From positions 21,503,501 to 21,567,500 of the forward strand of contig OW203992.1 of assembly GCA_934047225.1 (NCBI GenBank): a stretch of 64,000 nt of DNA, in the 5' to 3' direction. Origin of the DNA: Ypsolopha sequella. Its lineage: Eukaryota; Arthropoda; Insecta; Lepidoptera; Ypsolophidae. How positions within the stretch are numbered: the first letter of the stretch is position 1; each line of letters starts with the position of its first letter. Both the position numbers and the translations under genes were made by a program. Below the pieces are notes generated by a model. It worked only from the letters and a program-made list of their open reading frames with translations. It searched no databases and had not been told where the DNA came from. Shown in pieces: positions 43,415-55,050 of the stretch.

Positions 43415-46169
43415 TCTTTTTTTATTTTTTATTTTTTATACGCCCTAAAAGTACGCCAATCAACGAAGCTTCTAAATCAGGAGTTCCACTTTTAATGAAA
43501 TTCTAAAAAACAAACATCGCTACCGACAATCCAATCAATTTTGGCGTATACAACGCTGTCATGTCTGTCGCCTGTGTCTTCTGTTTCAAAGCCAATACGG
43601 AGACGGTAATCAAACGCGATCACAGTTCACGGATGACGGCAAACCGGAAATTATCTTCATCCGACAAAGGTCTGATAAGCAACGCGCCGAGGCCGAACCA
43701 GAGTTGCCGATTGGATTTGTGTAATTCCATCTTATAAGAGCTCTCTCCTGCTCTGAAATAAGGGTACTTTCTGCAGTAGTATATTGCTTCAAAATGCTAG
43801 TTTTTAATATATTAGTACCGTGTGCCGTGTCGGCGTTAGCAAACATTGACAGATCATTTTTATCTCGATATAAAAAAGAGAGTTATGCGTTTCTCGCCTA
43901 TTTGTAAATCAAGTGTTCTATTTCAAAACGGTTTTGTCATATGATAAGTTGTCAAATGCAAAAATTAGTTAAAATAATAACAATTAAATTACGATGTAAA
44001 CTCACTACAGAAAACAGGTTTGTTCGAGGGTAATATCCCGAATGTCCTGCCTGCAAGTTCCTGCTTTCGTTAAAAACATTGCATGGTCTCTAATAAAATC
44101 ACAATCAAACAAGATACAATGATATTCTGCTGATTCTGCAAAGAAATTCTTTGAAAGAGGCTGCATAGTTAGTTAGCCTGCTCCTTTAAAAAGACAAGTA
44201 AATTTGCCAAGATCAACATATATGCAAAGTCCACAAGAGTTGGCAACACTCGGCACGGTGAGGGAGGAGGCAAAGGCGCCGCCGCACCACTCGGCCAATT
44301 CCAACTTTTATTAAAGTTGGCGCGAACGTCTGCACGGTTCATTAGGAACCGACTCTCACCGGTGTTCAAAAGTACTTCATTTCGTACTGCGAGGGAAATA
44401 TCCAACAATTATATTCGTAACATTACACTTATTGGAAAAGTTTGCCTTTTGTCCTTTTGCTGGCGAAAGTTGCTGTGTAATACGCTCAACATTGAGAAGT
44501 ACGTTTTATAAATTTTTATTTTGTTTAAATTTCCAACAGCTTTTCACAAATTCACAAAATAATCAGAAATAAATTTACTGAAATTTGTACAGGATATCTG
44601 TCGGATCAGCTAGTATTACTCTTTATTACTCAAAAATAGTGCGTAATGAATGATATTACAGGTGGTTAAAAATAATTCAAATTGCATGATATATTACTGT
44701 AACCAAAATTAAGAGCGGTTTTGCAGCCGAATTGTGAAAAATCCGCCTTTTTTGCCGCCGAAGTTTGGCGCGATCTGTATTAGTCGACAAACTTATAAAA
44801 TGTGCTTGGAGGAGAAGTCCGCATATTGTGTAGGACAACTACGGAACCCTACACTGCGCGTGGCTCGACACGCACTTGGCCGGTTTTATTCTTACTATCG
44901 CAAAAACAACAGTAAAACAATAGATTGAAGTTCAGATCGTGACTTGGATCCATCTTGCAGCTTAAGACTGTAGTGCGAGGCTTGTCGAGTGGCAAAATAG
45001 GATTCCACGAGTGTCTGAACCCGTTCAGTTATCGATTTTCGGTAAAAACACTGGAGTGCGATATATTATGCCTTATGCAATTTTACCTTATAATAAGTAT
45101 CGGATACAATACTTTTTCTACGACCCAGATGACTCAATTTGTACGTCAGAAACTAAACTCGGTATTTCTTGACTTGAGAGGCCCCTTTACGCCTGAATTT
45201 TTCTTGAGATTTATACTAAAGATAAAAACTGAATGTCAAGTGAACAGCTTATTTTCTTCATAGTTTTTTTCATAAGTATTTTATAGTGACATCTAATATC
45301 CCATCTACACAGCCCAAAAGCAAAATTGGATGAAACACCATCATATTAGCTGTCAGGATATCGTGAATATTGACCCGTTTTTACGCAAAGTTTAGAAAGT
45401 TGTATATTTACTACCTATACTTTGTATATAAATATTTATATATATATATGTATATATATATACTTTGTATATAAATTAATAAATACAGACGTCATTCATG
45501 TAAATAAGACTAAGTTTATACGCTTTTCTACAAATAAATAGTTACCGTTTCAAGGAAAACAGTTTTTAAAATTTATTGAAAAAGGCGTTACTTTGCGGAA
45601 GTCCAAAATAAATTTGCAAAATTTTGCTGTCGAGCGGTCGGGCGGACTACACATCCCGAGGATGCCTCGTTTAGAGGCGAAACACGTGTCGATAAGTTTT
45701 CTTGCTTGTTATTTAGGATTGCTTTATTTTGTGCTCGTACTGCTTGCTTTGCTTGTGCATGTTTTATGCGGGAGGGCGGGCGGTGCTTGAGTCTGCATTT
45801 TGAATAGCATGTTAAGAGTGTTTAGCGGAATATTGCAAATTATTAATATTTCCACAAATTTAAACAGTTTTTACCTGAAACCATTGGCGCTTTTTAAATT
45901 TCTCGTTATCTTGCACCTCTTGATGAGAGATGGATCGGAGTGCAGTATGGGGAGAAGGGAAACATATATAAAGATGTGTGCAAAGTTTCATTGAGATCAA
46001 AGCTATCAGGACGTCACAAACACCTAAAGCATTTATATGGTAGCTGAGCGGAAAGGCCCACCTTAATAGAACACTTATACAGTTTTACAAGACGATTCTT
46101 ATTTCTTATAAATAAATCTTTTTCTGAGACTGTACACCTGTACAGTACAATTATAAAGTGTTTTATTAG
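43415..46169. other. Intronic, mostly anonymous sequence
   Basis: A GC-richer patch at 44245-44400 surrounds GGCGCCGCCGCACC, and 45600-45790 is another; neither gives a believable exon. 44766-44890 carries the inverted head of the GGCCAAGTGCGAGTC element, preceded by an AAGTTTGGCGCGATCTGTA end. An AT dinucleotide run lies at about 45435-45465. GTCGGATCAGCTAGT at 44598-44612 ends in CTAG|T and could be another Helitron 3' end. Confidence 0.4.
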
Positions 46170-46177
46170 CCCGTACA

Positions 46178-46593
46178 TAGGGTTGCCATCTGTAAAATCT
46201 ATAAACTAGGACAGGAAGCTCAAAAACCCCGGACTTTTGAGCGTAAAACCAGGAAAGCCGTCTTTTCTTTACAAATAAAATTAAATAAGTATAAAATAAT
46301 TTTAATATTAAACAGTCTATTTCTCTCATCATCAAATAAAAACAAATCTAACTAAGAAGTAAACTGAACATGCTTTCTCTTAATTTTCTCTCTTAACTAA
46401 ACAAAAAATTATTCAGTTTTCTAGCTTCTGAAAAAATCTAGGAACGATACATTTATAAATTTTCTTTCAAAGAACATCTGCTTTTCTGCGAAAATTTTAA
46501 ATCTGGACACTATGCAAAACCCCGTCCGGACGCTGCCCGGACGCCCTCCAAACTAAGACAAATCCGAGGCAACCCGGACGGATGGCAACCCTA
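46178..46593. mobile_element. hAT MITE with exact 8-bp target duplication
   Basis: TAGGGTTGCCATCTG and GATGGCAACCCTA are the inverted ends. CCCGTACA stands at 46170-46177 and 46594-46601. 416 bp, no coding capacity. Confidence 0.9.
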
Positions 46594-46601
46594 CCCGTAC
46601 A

Positions 46602-48381
46602 GGACTGGGGGGCTATTCCTGAGAAACGGTCGAAACGAGACTTCTAAAACTCGAGCTAAAAATGTATGGAGTTCGACAGATAAAACAGGTGTTTACGGTC
46701 GAGAAGGCTAATTTGACAGATCCGAAATTGCCCCCCTTGACACAAAAGCAAAACAGTAAAAGATGGGACATATTTGTACTCGTAAGACATGATGATGGTT
46801 CACCGAGTACCTACCAATCGCAAGTATCACAACACAAGAATAAATTTTTCAGTATACTGATAATTTTTCATAAAGAAATTATTTATATATGTTACCATAA
46901 ATACCCGAAATTAGTAAGATCCCGTTTTTACTAGTAAATACGCAAAGTATCTAAGTGCATCAGAAACAACGCGTGTTTACTAATAAAAAGACTTAGTAAT
47001 AAACTGACTAATAGTCTAAGAGCTAGCGACCAAATCGGTCATGTCGCTTCAGCTGTATTGAAACTCCGTTAGCTACTTCCCTGAAAAACCTTTTCCGATA
47101 ATCTTCGTGCTGGCAGGCCGAGGGCGGTGGGTGCGGGTGTAGTGGGGTGGGGAAAAAAATGAAAAAAATGTGGGCTCAGCACCTTAAATTTTTTTTCAAA
47201 CAGTTGCTCTGTACTCCTTGTGTACCCAAAAAAAAAATTAAATCGATCGGGTGGTGGGAAGGGGTTGCCAGCGTTAATTAAAAGTACCAAAATCTTCAGA
47301 GGCGACTAAAAGATTGGCACGCACTGTATCATTAAATAATGAGTCAGTTGCTTCCAGAATTACAGAAATCTCTATTGAGACAGTTGCTGTACTAAAATGA
47401 AATTAAAAGAGGAAATACTTAGTTATTAAAATTTGGTACCAGTTACAGTTAAGTTCGTACGTCGTATTCATAATTACAGTCACTTATTGTTGCATGATCA
47501 TCAGATCATATTTTCATGTAACATATACATACATATAATTTTATACTACACCTGCTCGGAAAGTACCTTCTTTCTTTGTTGAAAACGATGCAGAAAACAC
47601 GTCATTACTGGCATACAAATATGCGGGCGGCAAAAGTGTATGAAAATTCATTGTTAACGTGCTTGAGCGGGCAGAAAAAGTATATGCAAATCTATTGTTG
47701 ATGTGCTGTTTTTTTTTTATATATCGTGAGCAAGTGGCCAGTATCATTTTGCGTACTCAGACATAACAACTTTTATAGCACTTTTATAGCTGCGCGTGCG
47801 TAAAGTCGGCATTTTCCGCACTTGTGCTATAAAAAATTGTACGAAACTCGTGCGAGAAACTCACACTCGTCAGAAAACGTTTCATCGCTCTCGTATCGTA
47901 ATATACTATTTATTTTTTGGCATAATATGATTAAAGTAGGTTACCTACCAAGAAGTTTATAACCAGGCTCTAGTATGTCAATATGTATTATGTATTATGT
48001 CAAATAGTATGTTACCTACTGATGTTATCAAAAGAAATCAAAACGTTAAAATCACGCGCGAATCGCTTTTTTTGTTTTATCTGAATTTTAAATTTGTAAA
48101 ATTACTAGCTAGCTTCTGTCTAATGAAAGCTAAGAGTAACTTTACCTGACACGGGTATGGAAAGTAGGTACCTATATTATAAGTGTTTTTAAACATAATT
48201 TGTCTTTTATTTTCCTCGTAGGTGTAGTATAAAGCACTATGTATCACTCGGGAGAAAGTGCGATTCCCAACTCGTGTGTATTATATGTATGTATTATATG
48301 CTTCGCCTCGGGCCTCAAACTACACCCTCATTGGTAATCGTCCCTTTTCTTCCCTCGGTGAACAATGTACTATTTAAGTTT
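46602..48381. other. Intronic, with a dispersed-repeat fragment
   Basis: 47766-47915 (GCGCGTGCGTAAAGTCGGCA ... GTATCGTAATATAC) matches 58020-58220. About 80 bp around TGATCATCAGATCATATTTTC (47465-47540) recurs at 48540-48605. No gene was seen. Confidence 0.45.
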
Positions 48382-48530
48382 ACTTTGAAAGTACCTAAAC
48401 ATGATATTAAATGAGTTCGGGTAGAAAGCTGGACGGCGGATGGATTCCGGCGATAAACGAATATTTCCGGTGACTTCGTCACGTAATGGTCCCGAAAATT
48501 ACCAACTACGCGGCACGTGGGAGATGACAA
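48382..48530. repeat. Duplicated 149-bp segment, first copy
   Basis: Runs from ACTTTGAAAGTACCTAAACA to GGGAGATGACAA and returns at 48961-49100 in the same orientation. The intervening part contains an inverted-repeat element. On the minus strand both copies keep the frame SSPTCRVVGNFRDHYVTKSP. Confidence 0.75.
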
Positions 48531-48604
48531 TTACGTCTTAATCATAATTACACTTACTTATTATTACATGATCATTAGATCATATTTTCAAGTAACCTAT
48601 ATGT

Positions 48605-48940
48605 CACAGTCAAAAGTCATAACTGGTCAAAACTACTTTTGACTGCGAGAATGAGTTAGTCAAAACTAGTTTTGACTAAGGACGTAGTGTTGGCTGATAT
48701 TCGCAGGTAAAATTAGTTTTTCGGATGTCCTGCAGCGCAGAAGAGAGCCGATAGGTTAGGTTAGAAGGTTAGGTATGGCAAGTCGCGAAACGCAGTTCCG
48801 CTACCGCCATACCTGACCTTCGTGGTTATTTTTTTATGACAACCCAGAAATACTTTTTAATGAAAATTACTTCAGACCAACTTAGTCAAAACTAGTTTTG
48901 ACTGCGAATATCAGTGGCTATGAGTTTTGACTGCAACATA
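48605..48940. mobile_element. Inverted-repeat element (TCAAAACTAGTTTTGACT family)
   Basis: AGTCAAAAGTCATAACTGG with GTCAAAACTAGTTTTGACTA on the left is answered on the right by AGTCAAAACTAGTTTTGACTG and ATGAGTTTTGACTG. Each GTCAAAACTAGTTTTGAC is itself a perfect palindrome. Exact ends are unclear. Confidence 0.6.
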
Positions 48941-48960
48941 AACATATTATTTTCAAGATC

Positions 48961-49100
48961 ACTTTGAAAGTACCTAAACAATGTGTGTGTGTGGAAAGCT
49001 GGACGGCGGACGGATGCCGGCGATAAACGAATATTTCCGGTGACTTCGTCACGTAATGGTCCCGAAAATTACCAACTACGCGGCACGTGGGAGATGACAA
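48961..49100. repeat. Duplicated segment, second copy
   Basis: 140 bp. Differs from the first copy mainly by a (GT)n stretch in place of 9 to 10 bases near 48983 and by a few substitutions. Confidence 0.75.
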
Positions 49101-49386
49101 CATTTTAGGATGAAATGGTACAAAAGACACGTTTTTCTTTGAAACTCGAAAACACGACGTGTGTAGCAAAATAAATGAATATTTTTGAGCGAATTTTATT
49201 TATATTTTGGGTATGTCAGACTTGATTTCTCGGTTTTATTGTATAGAAAAGGTACACTAACAAGCATTATAATTATAATGTATGTAGAACGTGAAAAGCA
49301 TACATAATAAGAAAAAAAAACGGTTATGTAAGAGCAACAAATATTCTGAATAATACAGACTCAATATAAGGCGGTCAGCGCTAAAA

Positions 49387-49455
49387 GTGGCCTATTTTTT
49401 CAATACACAATTAAAAATCGATTGTGTCTGGAAAAAATAGGCCACTAGTTCTGAC
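49387..49455. repeat. Short perfect hairpin
   Basis: GTGGCCTATTTTTTC and GAAAAAATAGGCCAC flank a loop that contains AATCGATT. This is the full length of the symmetrical part, with no target duplication seen. Confidence 0.65.
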
Positions 49456-49622
49456 TGTTATACTTTAGATTGGTAATGCAAAAGTATTTGTAGCTAAACG
49501 AAATAGGGTCATTACTTTTGCGACACGCATTATATGACTAGTTGTATAAATATAACATATTATTTAACATATAAAATGTTATATACATATAATAACATAT
49601 CTAAACTCAACAAAAACCTTAA

Positions 49623-50039
49623 GGGGCTCCACAATGCTAAACATCAGTTTTGCATTGGATTCAGTTCCGTCAATGTAGATGGTAAAAATTTGAAAAAAAA
49701 TATGGCGTGTTTTTTGACTCAAGACAATTATTAATTACACTTTATAAATAAACATACTTTCAATCTTCTTCTTTTTACAATACTTTCAAAAAGCATGAAT
49801 TTCACGAAAAAAACGATTCAGTTTCCATATTTCAAAACCGATTGAAACAAAACTGACACACGCAGATACTTACTAGAAAAAACCATCTTTATTGCATAAA
49901 GAATTTATAGTTAATGTCCTATGTAGCCGCGATTTCAAAATAACTGAAGTATTTACACGCGGCGTCTGATTAGAGCAGGATAGATAGTTAAAAAACGAAA
50001 GTGTTAAAGCAGGACTGAATTTTGGCATTGTGCAGCCAC
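49623..50039. mobile_element. TTAA-flanked MITE (GGGGCTCCACAATGC family), copy A
   Basis: TTAA at 49619-49622 and 50040-50043. Left end GGGGCTCCACAATGCTAAAC, right end GGCATTGTGCAGCCAC. The same family in opposite orientation is at 60435-60804. A piggyBac-type origin is likely. Confidence 0.85.
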
Positions 50040-50043
50040 TTAA

Positions 50044-50689
50044 GGTGAGGGAAAGGGTGTTCAGCTAAATCAATCCGTCTCCAACGCTTTCATTTTACAC
50101 TTGTCTATCCTGCTTAGTGGTAGCTGGCTGCTCCAAAAACTCGCAATTACGATGTGTTTTTATTTATTATGTTAGAATCAGAAGGATGAGTTTTAATAAG
50201 CGGACATTTTCTATCACATTTTTTACGAAACTTATTTTAGGAAGATTAATTTTTTTTGTCCAAAACTTACTTGGCAAATGACATGATATTAAGCTCATAT
50301 TTTAGGCATATCTTTGCGATAATATTGGATGCAGGAAAATGCTAGTAAATGCCGGCTTCGAACGGCCGAAATATGAAAATCGATGAATAAAATTAGACAG
50401 AATATATTATTTTTAAATTCAAATCCCTGATTTTATGTTACACAAAAGAGTACGGGGTTTATCCTGGAAAACATGAATCCTATTCTGAGTTAGAGTTTAG
50501 TGTGACCGCATTATTTCGGGAGTTACCAGTTTTCATCCGTTCTATTTCAGTCAACGTTTGTTCAAGTCCGTTTACTTTTGGAATAAAAGGAGACCCTCGT
50601 AATTAATCATTCATGCATCACACAAAAACGGAATACCTTTAGATGGTTTTAAATTCAAATATAAGGTTAAATAGTACTAGTCTCAGTAC
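50044..50689. other. Intronic, no gene recognised
   Basis: AT-rich and anonymous. Confidence 0.4.
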
Positions 50690-50945
50690 TCACATACAAA
50701 TTGCCCCGATCAGCTGAATTTTGCACAATCCTAATAGAAAAAGTTGTTGATATGGACATGGTCTACATATGTTTAAAATTTTGCCAACTTTTGAATTTTA
50801 TTACAAAAAATACTATTACAGAGTATATCCATAATAATAAAAACATTTAAAAGAATTTTTCAATAAATTTCGGCCTCTTCAGTGAGACTGTCACCATCAA
50901 TTAAAAAATTCTTTAAATGTTTTTGTTTATATAACTTATATGTTG
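50690..50945. repeat. Repeat block, intact copy
   Basis: ACAATCCTAATAGAAAAAGT through TTCGGCCTCTTCAGTGAGAC to TTTTTGTTTATATAACTTA. The same sequence returns split in two at 51047-51175 and 51510-51655. Confidence 0.75.
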
Positions 50946-51046
50946 TTAAATAATATTAGTTGGTGAAACTCAAAACATAGGTAGTACTAGTCTATATGAA
51001 CAACTGTTTGTATGGGAGCTACGCGAAATTCGTTACTTTTTTCGCT

Positions 51047-51655
51047 TCCTCCCATACAAATTGCCTCGATCAAGCTGTCTGGTCCAGTATGGAAAGGTGA
51101 AAACAAATTGCACAATCCTAATAGAAAAAGTTGTTCATATGGACATGTTCTACATATGTTTAAAATTTCGCCAACTAATTTAATTTAACCTTGTATGTTC
51201 GTCACTTTTACTGTGGGTAAAACAATGGTACGTAATTACGTAAATAAAAAATGCAACCTAATCGATGACTTATTTGTAATTTTAAAGTTTAGACACTATT
51301 AATGCTAGACCAGACACTATTAATGTTAGACCAAATACTACTAATGTTAGACCAGACACTATTAATGTTAGACCAGACACTATTAATGTTAGACCAGACA
51401 CTAGTAATGTTAGACCAGACACTATTAATATTAGACCAGACACTATTAATATAGAAAAAATATTTTTCATGTTTACTTAAGGTTTACTTGAATAAAATGA
51501 TTACTTTTGAATTTTAAAACAAAAAAGTACTATTACAGAGTATATCCGCAATAATAAAAACGTTTAAAGATTTTTTCGATAAATTTCGGCCTCTTCAGTG
51601 AGACTGTCATTATCAGTTCAAAAATTCATTAAATGTTTTTGTTTCTATAACTTAA
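51047..51655. repeat. Repeat block, second copy split by a 330-bp insertion
   Basis: Matches 50690-50945 on both sides of an insertion at about 51176-51509. The insertion contains the 21-bp array. The halves keep order and orientation. Confidence 0.72.
51293..51452. repeat. 21-bp tandem array, about 7.5 units
   Basis: Unit CACTATTAATGTTAGACCAGA with scattered changes. The period is a multiple of three, so the minus strand shows a seven-residue repeat peptide (VSGLTLI), which I do not take as a gene. Confidence 0.9.
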
Positions 51656-51825
51656 ATACCTTCAAGTATCTCTAAAATAAAAAGCAAAAATATAGCATTT
51701 ATTTGCAAGAGACATAATTGTATATGAAACTCCTATTGAAAATAAAAACTTAATAATAACAAGCTAGTTGATGTAGGAAAAACTTCTAAAAACTAAAATA
51801 AATAAAACGGGTATATTGGTTTAAA

Positions 51826-51887
51826 AAACACTTGTACTTATCCACATTATCCATAATATGTGGATAAGTACAAGTGTTTTTTAAAAC
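51826..51887. repeat. Perfect hairpin
   Basis: AAAACACTTGTACTTATCCA and its exact inverse flank a short AT loop. It has the look of a tiny foldback element; it is not placed as a terminator of any gene. Confidence 0.75.
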
Positions 51888-52383
51888 AATGTTTTATAAA
51901 TTCCACCAAGTGCCAACAATCACAGCATCTACAAAAAAAAATATATATTAGAGTTTCGTAGTCTTAAAAAAACCTTGTTATTTCATAAATACAGGTGCAC
52001 TAATAGAGGCTTGTTGCGAACTTATTAGTAAAATGTTGCGAAGAGCACGTGCTAACTATTGATCCAGATATCTGTCGAGGTCAACGGATTATGCCATCTT
52101 TGTCACACCCTATATTCACATAGTCATTACTTACCCTTACCTGGTAATCTTGGACCACGATTCGTGGTCAGTTATGGTTTAGGGGTAAGACTCATTGTAC
52201 AGAACAAAGATTTCAAAAGTTTAGATCAGCCCTGGCTCCTAAAATGTATTGCATTGTTTTTGAATGTGTTTTGAATGTGAAATGTCACACTTTTGGCTTT
52301 ATTTGTATTTCTTGAAATGTTAGTGCACTTTAAAAATGCACACGACGGCATATTGAGACCCTTTTCTCGTAAAAAATCATTAA

Positions 52384-52807
52384 GGCGCTCTTATCCCAAA
52401 ATCAGTAATTTCAAAGTGAAATAGAACTTTCAAATATCGTCTAAAACTTACAAAAAAAAAATACGCAATATAGTTCAAACCTTTATCTAGGTCTTCCACG
52501 CATGTGTTACACGATCAGACAAACTTTGCTTGATAGAAATAATTCACGAACACAGCATGTAATAAGACCTTTCAAATCATGCCATTTCCATAATTCCACT
52601 CTTTTATTAACGAAACATATCTGGTAATATTGCTCTTTAAATTTTCTAAGTCGACCACGTAAGTGGGTTTTAATAAACATATTCCTTATTTTTAAACAAT
52701 TTAAAAACCGATAAAAACAACGAAAAAGTACAAAAGTGTGGTTATTTTTTTTACTCCTTACACGTAAAGAAAAAGACAGAGAGTCACTCTTCTGGGATAA
52801 GAGCGCC
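52384..52807. mobile_element. TTAA-flanked MITE (GGCGCTCTTATCCCA family)
   Basis: TTAA at 52380-52383 and 52808-52811. Inverted ends GGCGCTCTTATCCCA / TGGGATAAGAGCGCC. The 119-codon minus-strand frame that spans it is not family-like. It lies 390 bp upstream of the lectin exon. Confidence 0.85.
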
Positions 52808-53198
52808 TTAAGGCGTTCAACTGTGTTCAGATAAGCACTGATTGCAAACGTGTGAGCGTCACCCATTTAAAGGTGAAAACATTTTGGTGCTCTTATATTA
52901 CGGTAAGGGCTTATCTTGTAGAGAATGATTGGGGTACACATACAGGTAATTACTTTTCCGACCGTTTCCTTTTCAAGTTGGCCTGACGTGGAATTTACGA
53001 AAGTATTTTAGTGCAGATTGAATGAAAAATTTATTTCTTACAAAACTATTAATTTCTTAAGAAAATGTGTCATGAAAAGTGCCAGTTTCTGAAAAAGGAA
53101 AATCTTAGATGAAATATCAAATTGCAATTGAATAGCGTTATATTTCCGAGCACATACTACTACATTTTTGTAAAAATAATTCCCTGTTTCTTCATCAG

Positions 53199-53328
53199 GT
53201 AAACATCAGCAACACCTGGGTGCTTCCTGAGGAGGGGTTTCCTGTGTTCTACCGCTACTTCCGCGACCAGATCTCCTGGTACGAAGCTGATGCTGTCTGC
53301 CAGTTCCACCACGCCAACCTCGTCACAG
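53199..53328 (+). CDS. C-type lectin domain exon (exon 2 of the gene starting at 31291)
   Basis: Acceptor TTTCTTCATCAG before 53199, donor GTCAGT at 53329; enters in phase 0 and leaves in phase 1. The 43 residues read VNISNTWVLPEEGFPVFYRY, FRDQISWYEADAVCQ and FHHANLVT. This is the start of a C-type lectin-like domain: the W-x-E-A-x-x-x-C block with the first domain cysteine, then the ANLV strand. GC content and codon use stand out from the AT-rich surroundings. The wording is like the conserved N-terminal part of insect lectin-domain proteins of the furrowed/CG9095 kind, a match from memory. The next exon would begin by completing a Val codon; none was found before 64000, so the gene continues outside. 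A secreted or cell-surface adhesion role is inferred. Confidence 0.85.
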
Positions 53329-53478
53329 GTCAGTGGAGCTTGTTTTTAAGAAGGCGTGACTCATGGAACTCTCACTTTCATCTTGGATAAATCCATAAAG
53401 GCTTTCCTCTATGGATAAATCTTATAATCTTTCTCTTTCCCACGGATACGTTCATGCATTGATTGGCCTTCATTTTTA

Positions 53479-54295
53479 GGGTTCCGTAGTACCTAAAAGG
53501 TACAAAAGGAACCTTATGGTGAGACTCCATTGTCCGTCCGTCCGTCCTTATGTTACAGCCTCATAACTTTAGAACCGTTAAAAATAAATTCATGAAATTT
53601 AGCACAAAAATAGCATTATTTTTTTTCACATATTAGAGTGTAAAAAAAAATGAAAAATTTGAAATTGTTCAAAATATTTCCAAAACAAAAGTGAGAACAA
53701 TAAAAAATATTAGCATAAAAATACAACATGGATATCAAATTGTAGGTATTAAAAAGTTGTTTGTAAAAATATATACTTTTATTATATTTACTGGCCCTAG
53801 TTTCAAGAAATCTTCAAGAAACCCCAAACATATGTATGTCCCCCCCCTTATCTCCAAAACTGGTAGACCTAAAAATATGAAAAAAAATGTAAATTATAGA
53901 TCATAACTGGCCAATTACAGGAAAACTATAGCGATTAAAAAAAAATTGAGCACAAATGAGAAATATAAACAAAGAATTAAAAAAATACAATATGGGTATC
54001 AAATTGTAGATATTAAACAGTTGATTATAAAAATATATACTTTTACCATATTTACGGGCACTGGTTTCGAGAAAACTTTAAAAACCCCAAAAATATGTAT
54101 GTCCCCCCCCTTATCTCCAAAACTGGTGAACCAAAAAATATGAAAAAAATCATGGTAATATATATTAACGTAAAGATTACAAGAAATATAAAGTGGTTGG
54201 GAAATTCACGAAAAAAAATGACAAATTAAATTTATCATCCACAATACGGAACCCTAGGTACACGAGTCTGACTCGCACTTAGCCGGTTTTTTTTA
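53479..54295 (-). mobile_element. Lepidopteran dispersed element (GGAACCCTA/GGCCAAGTGCGAGTC type), full-length, with inner duplication
   Basis: AGGGTTCCGTAGTACC at the left, TCTGACTCGCACTTAGCCGG at the right, so it reads on the minus strand. Inside, about 200 bp (around TATGTATGTCCCCCCC at 53830 and 54090) occurs twice with a 250-bp spacing. It begins 150 bp behind the lectin exon. Confidence 0.75.
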
Positions 54296-54344
54296 AGAGC
54301 TAAGAAGGTCAGAAGTGCTAAACAATATTTTTAGCGAAAAAAAA

Positions 54345-54430
54345 AATACCGTAACTTTTGAATGTTGCAAAGTGAAATGGCTCATGATACATAGAAATTA
54401 AAGGCGCGTTTCCCACTATCAAAAACTTTC
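54345..54430. mobile_element. Remnant of the 2653-2865 MITE family
   Basis: GTGAAATGGCTCATG and CCCACTATCAAAAACT resemble the right half of the element at 2653-2865. The other half is lost. Confidence 0.5.
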
Positions 54431-54847
54431 ACTTTCCTCCTTCGTACTTAAATTTCTTAATACGTTTCAAACCTGTCAAGAATCAAAACGAGGCTCTAAC
54501 AATACAAACAAGCCCATTGTGAACAAAAACAAACTAAGTAAAAGAGGTCTATTCAAGAAGTTTGCGAGTTTTCTGATTCAAATGAAAACGTTTCCAACCA
54601 ATACTTTTTGCTAACTCCGATTTCTCAGTGTTTTTGCAGGGTTTCATCCTAAGATCTTAAAGCAAAGTTCTAGCATCAAATTGTGTGTTTAAGAACGGCT
54701 CGGCTGATTGAGCTGCAATTTGGCGTATCAGCAATCGGGAAAATAAATATCGATGACATCACACTTTTTTTTTGTATTTTATTTGGTAACTCTTTTTTAC
54801 TAGTGTTGGAGGCAAGTTTTGATGACTTACGAAATGCTTTTTGGACG

Positions 54848-55050
54848 GCCTTGCTATGTTTGTCTTGCCTGCCAGTAATTTAATTACACAACATTTTGAT
54901 CCCAAATGTCTTAGTGGAATGAAACGTCACAGGACCTATAAGAACTCGACCTTGCTATGTCTTTTTGCCTGCCAGTAATTTAATTACACAACATTTTGAT
55001 CCCAAATGTCTTAGTGGAATGAAACGTCACTGGACCTATAAGAACTCAGA
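54848..55050 (+). repeat. About 102-bp tandem duplication
   Basis: CCTTGCTATG ... GCCTGCCAGTAATTTAATTA ... GGACCTATAAGAACTC occurs at 54848 and again at 54950, nearly identical. Confidence 0.88.

Larger units (their letters stand above)
31345..53198 (+). other. Intron 1 of the lectin gene (about 21.9 kb), repeat-filled
   Basis: Runs from GTAAGA to TTCATCAG. No other believable host exon was found inside. Its contents are listed separately: tandem arrays, hAT and TTAA elements, a long palindrome and LINE remnants. The stretch 31345-34400 holds a (TTAC)n run and, near 32740-33100, a dispersed-repeat tail with (CAGA)n; the rest is AT-rich without signals. Confidence 0.55.

Noticed and set aside
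51282..51470. Minus-strand frame with a seven-residue hydrophobic repeat (VSGLTLI)
   Set aside because: Product of the 21-bp tandem array; no start context or flanking coding signal.
51826..51887. Hairpin as a transcription terminator
   Set aside because: Rho-independent terminators are bacterial. This is a small palindrome in an insect intron.
52507..52866. 119-codon minus-strand frame
   Set aside because: It coincides with the TTAA-flanked MITE, is Lys/Arg/Leu-rich and has no family resemblance.
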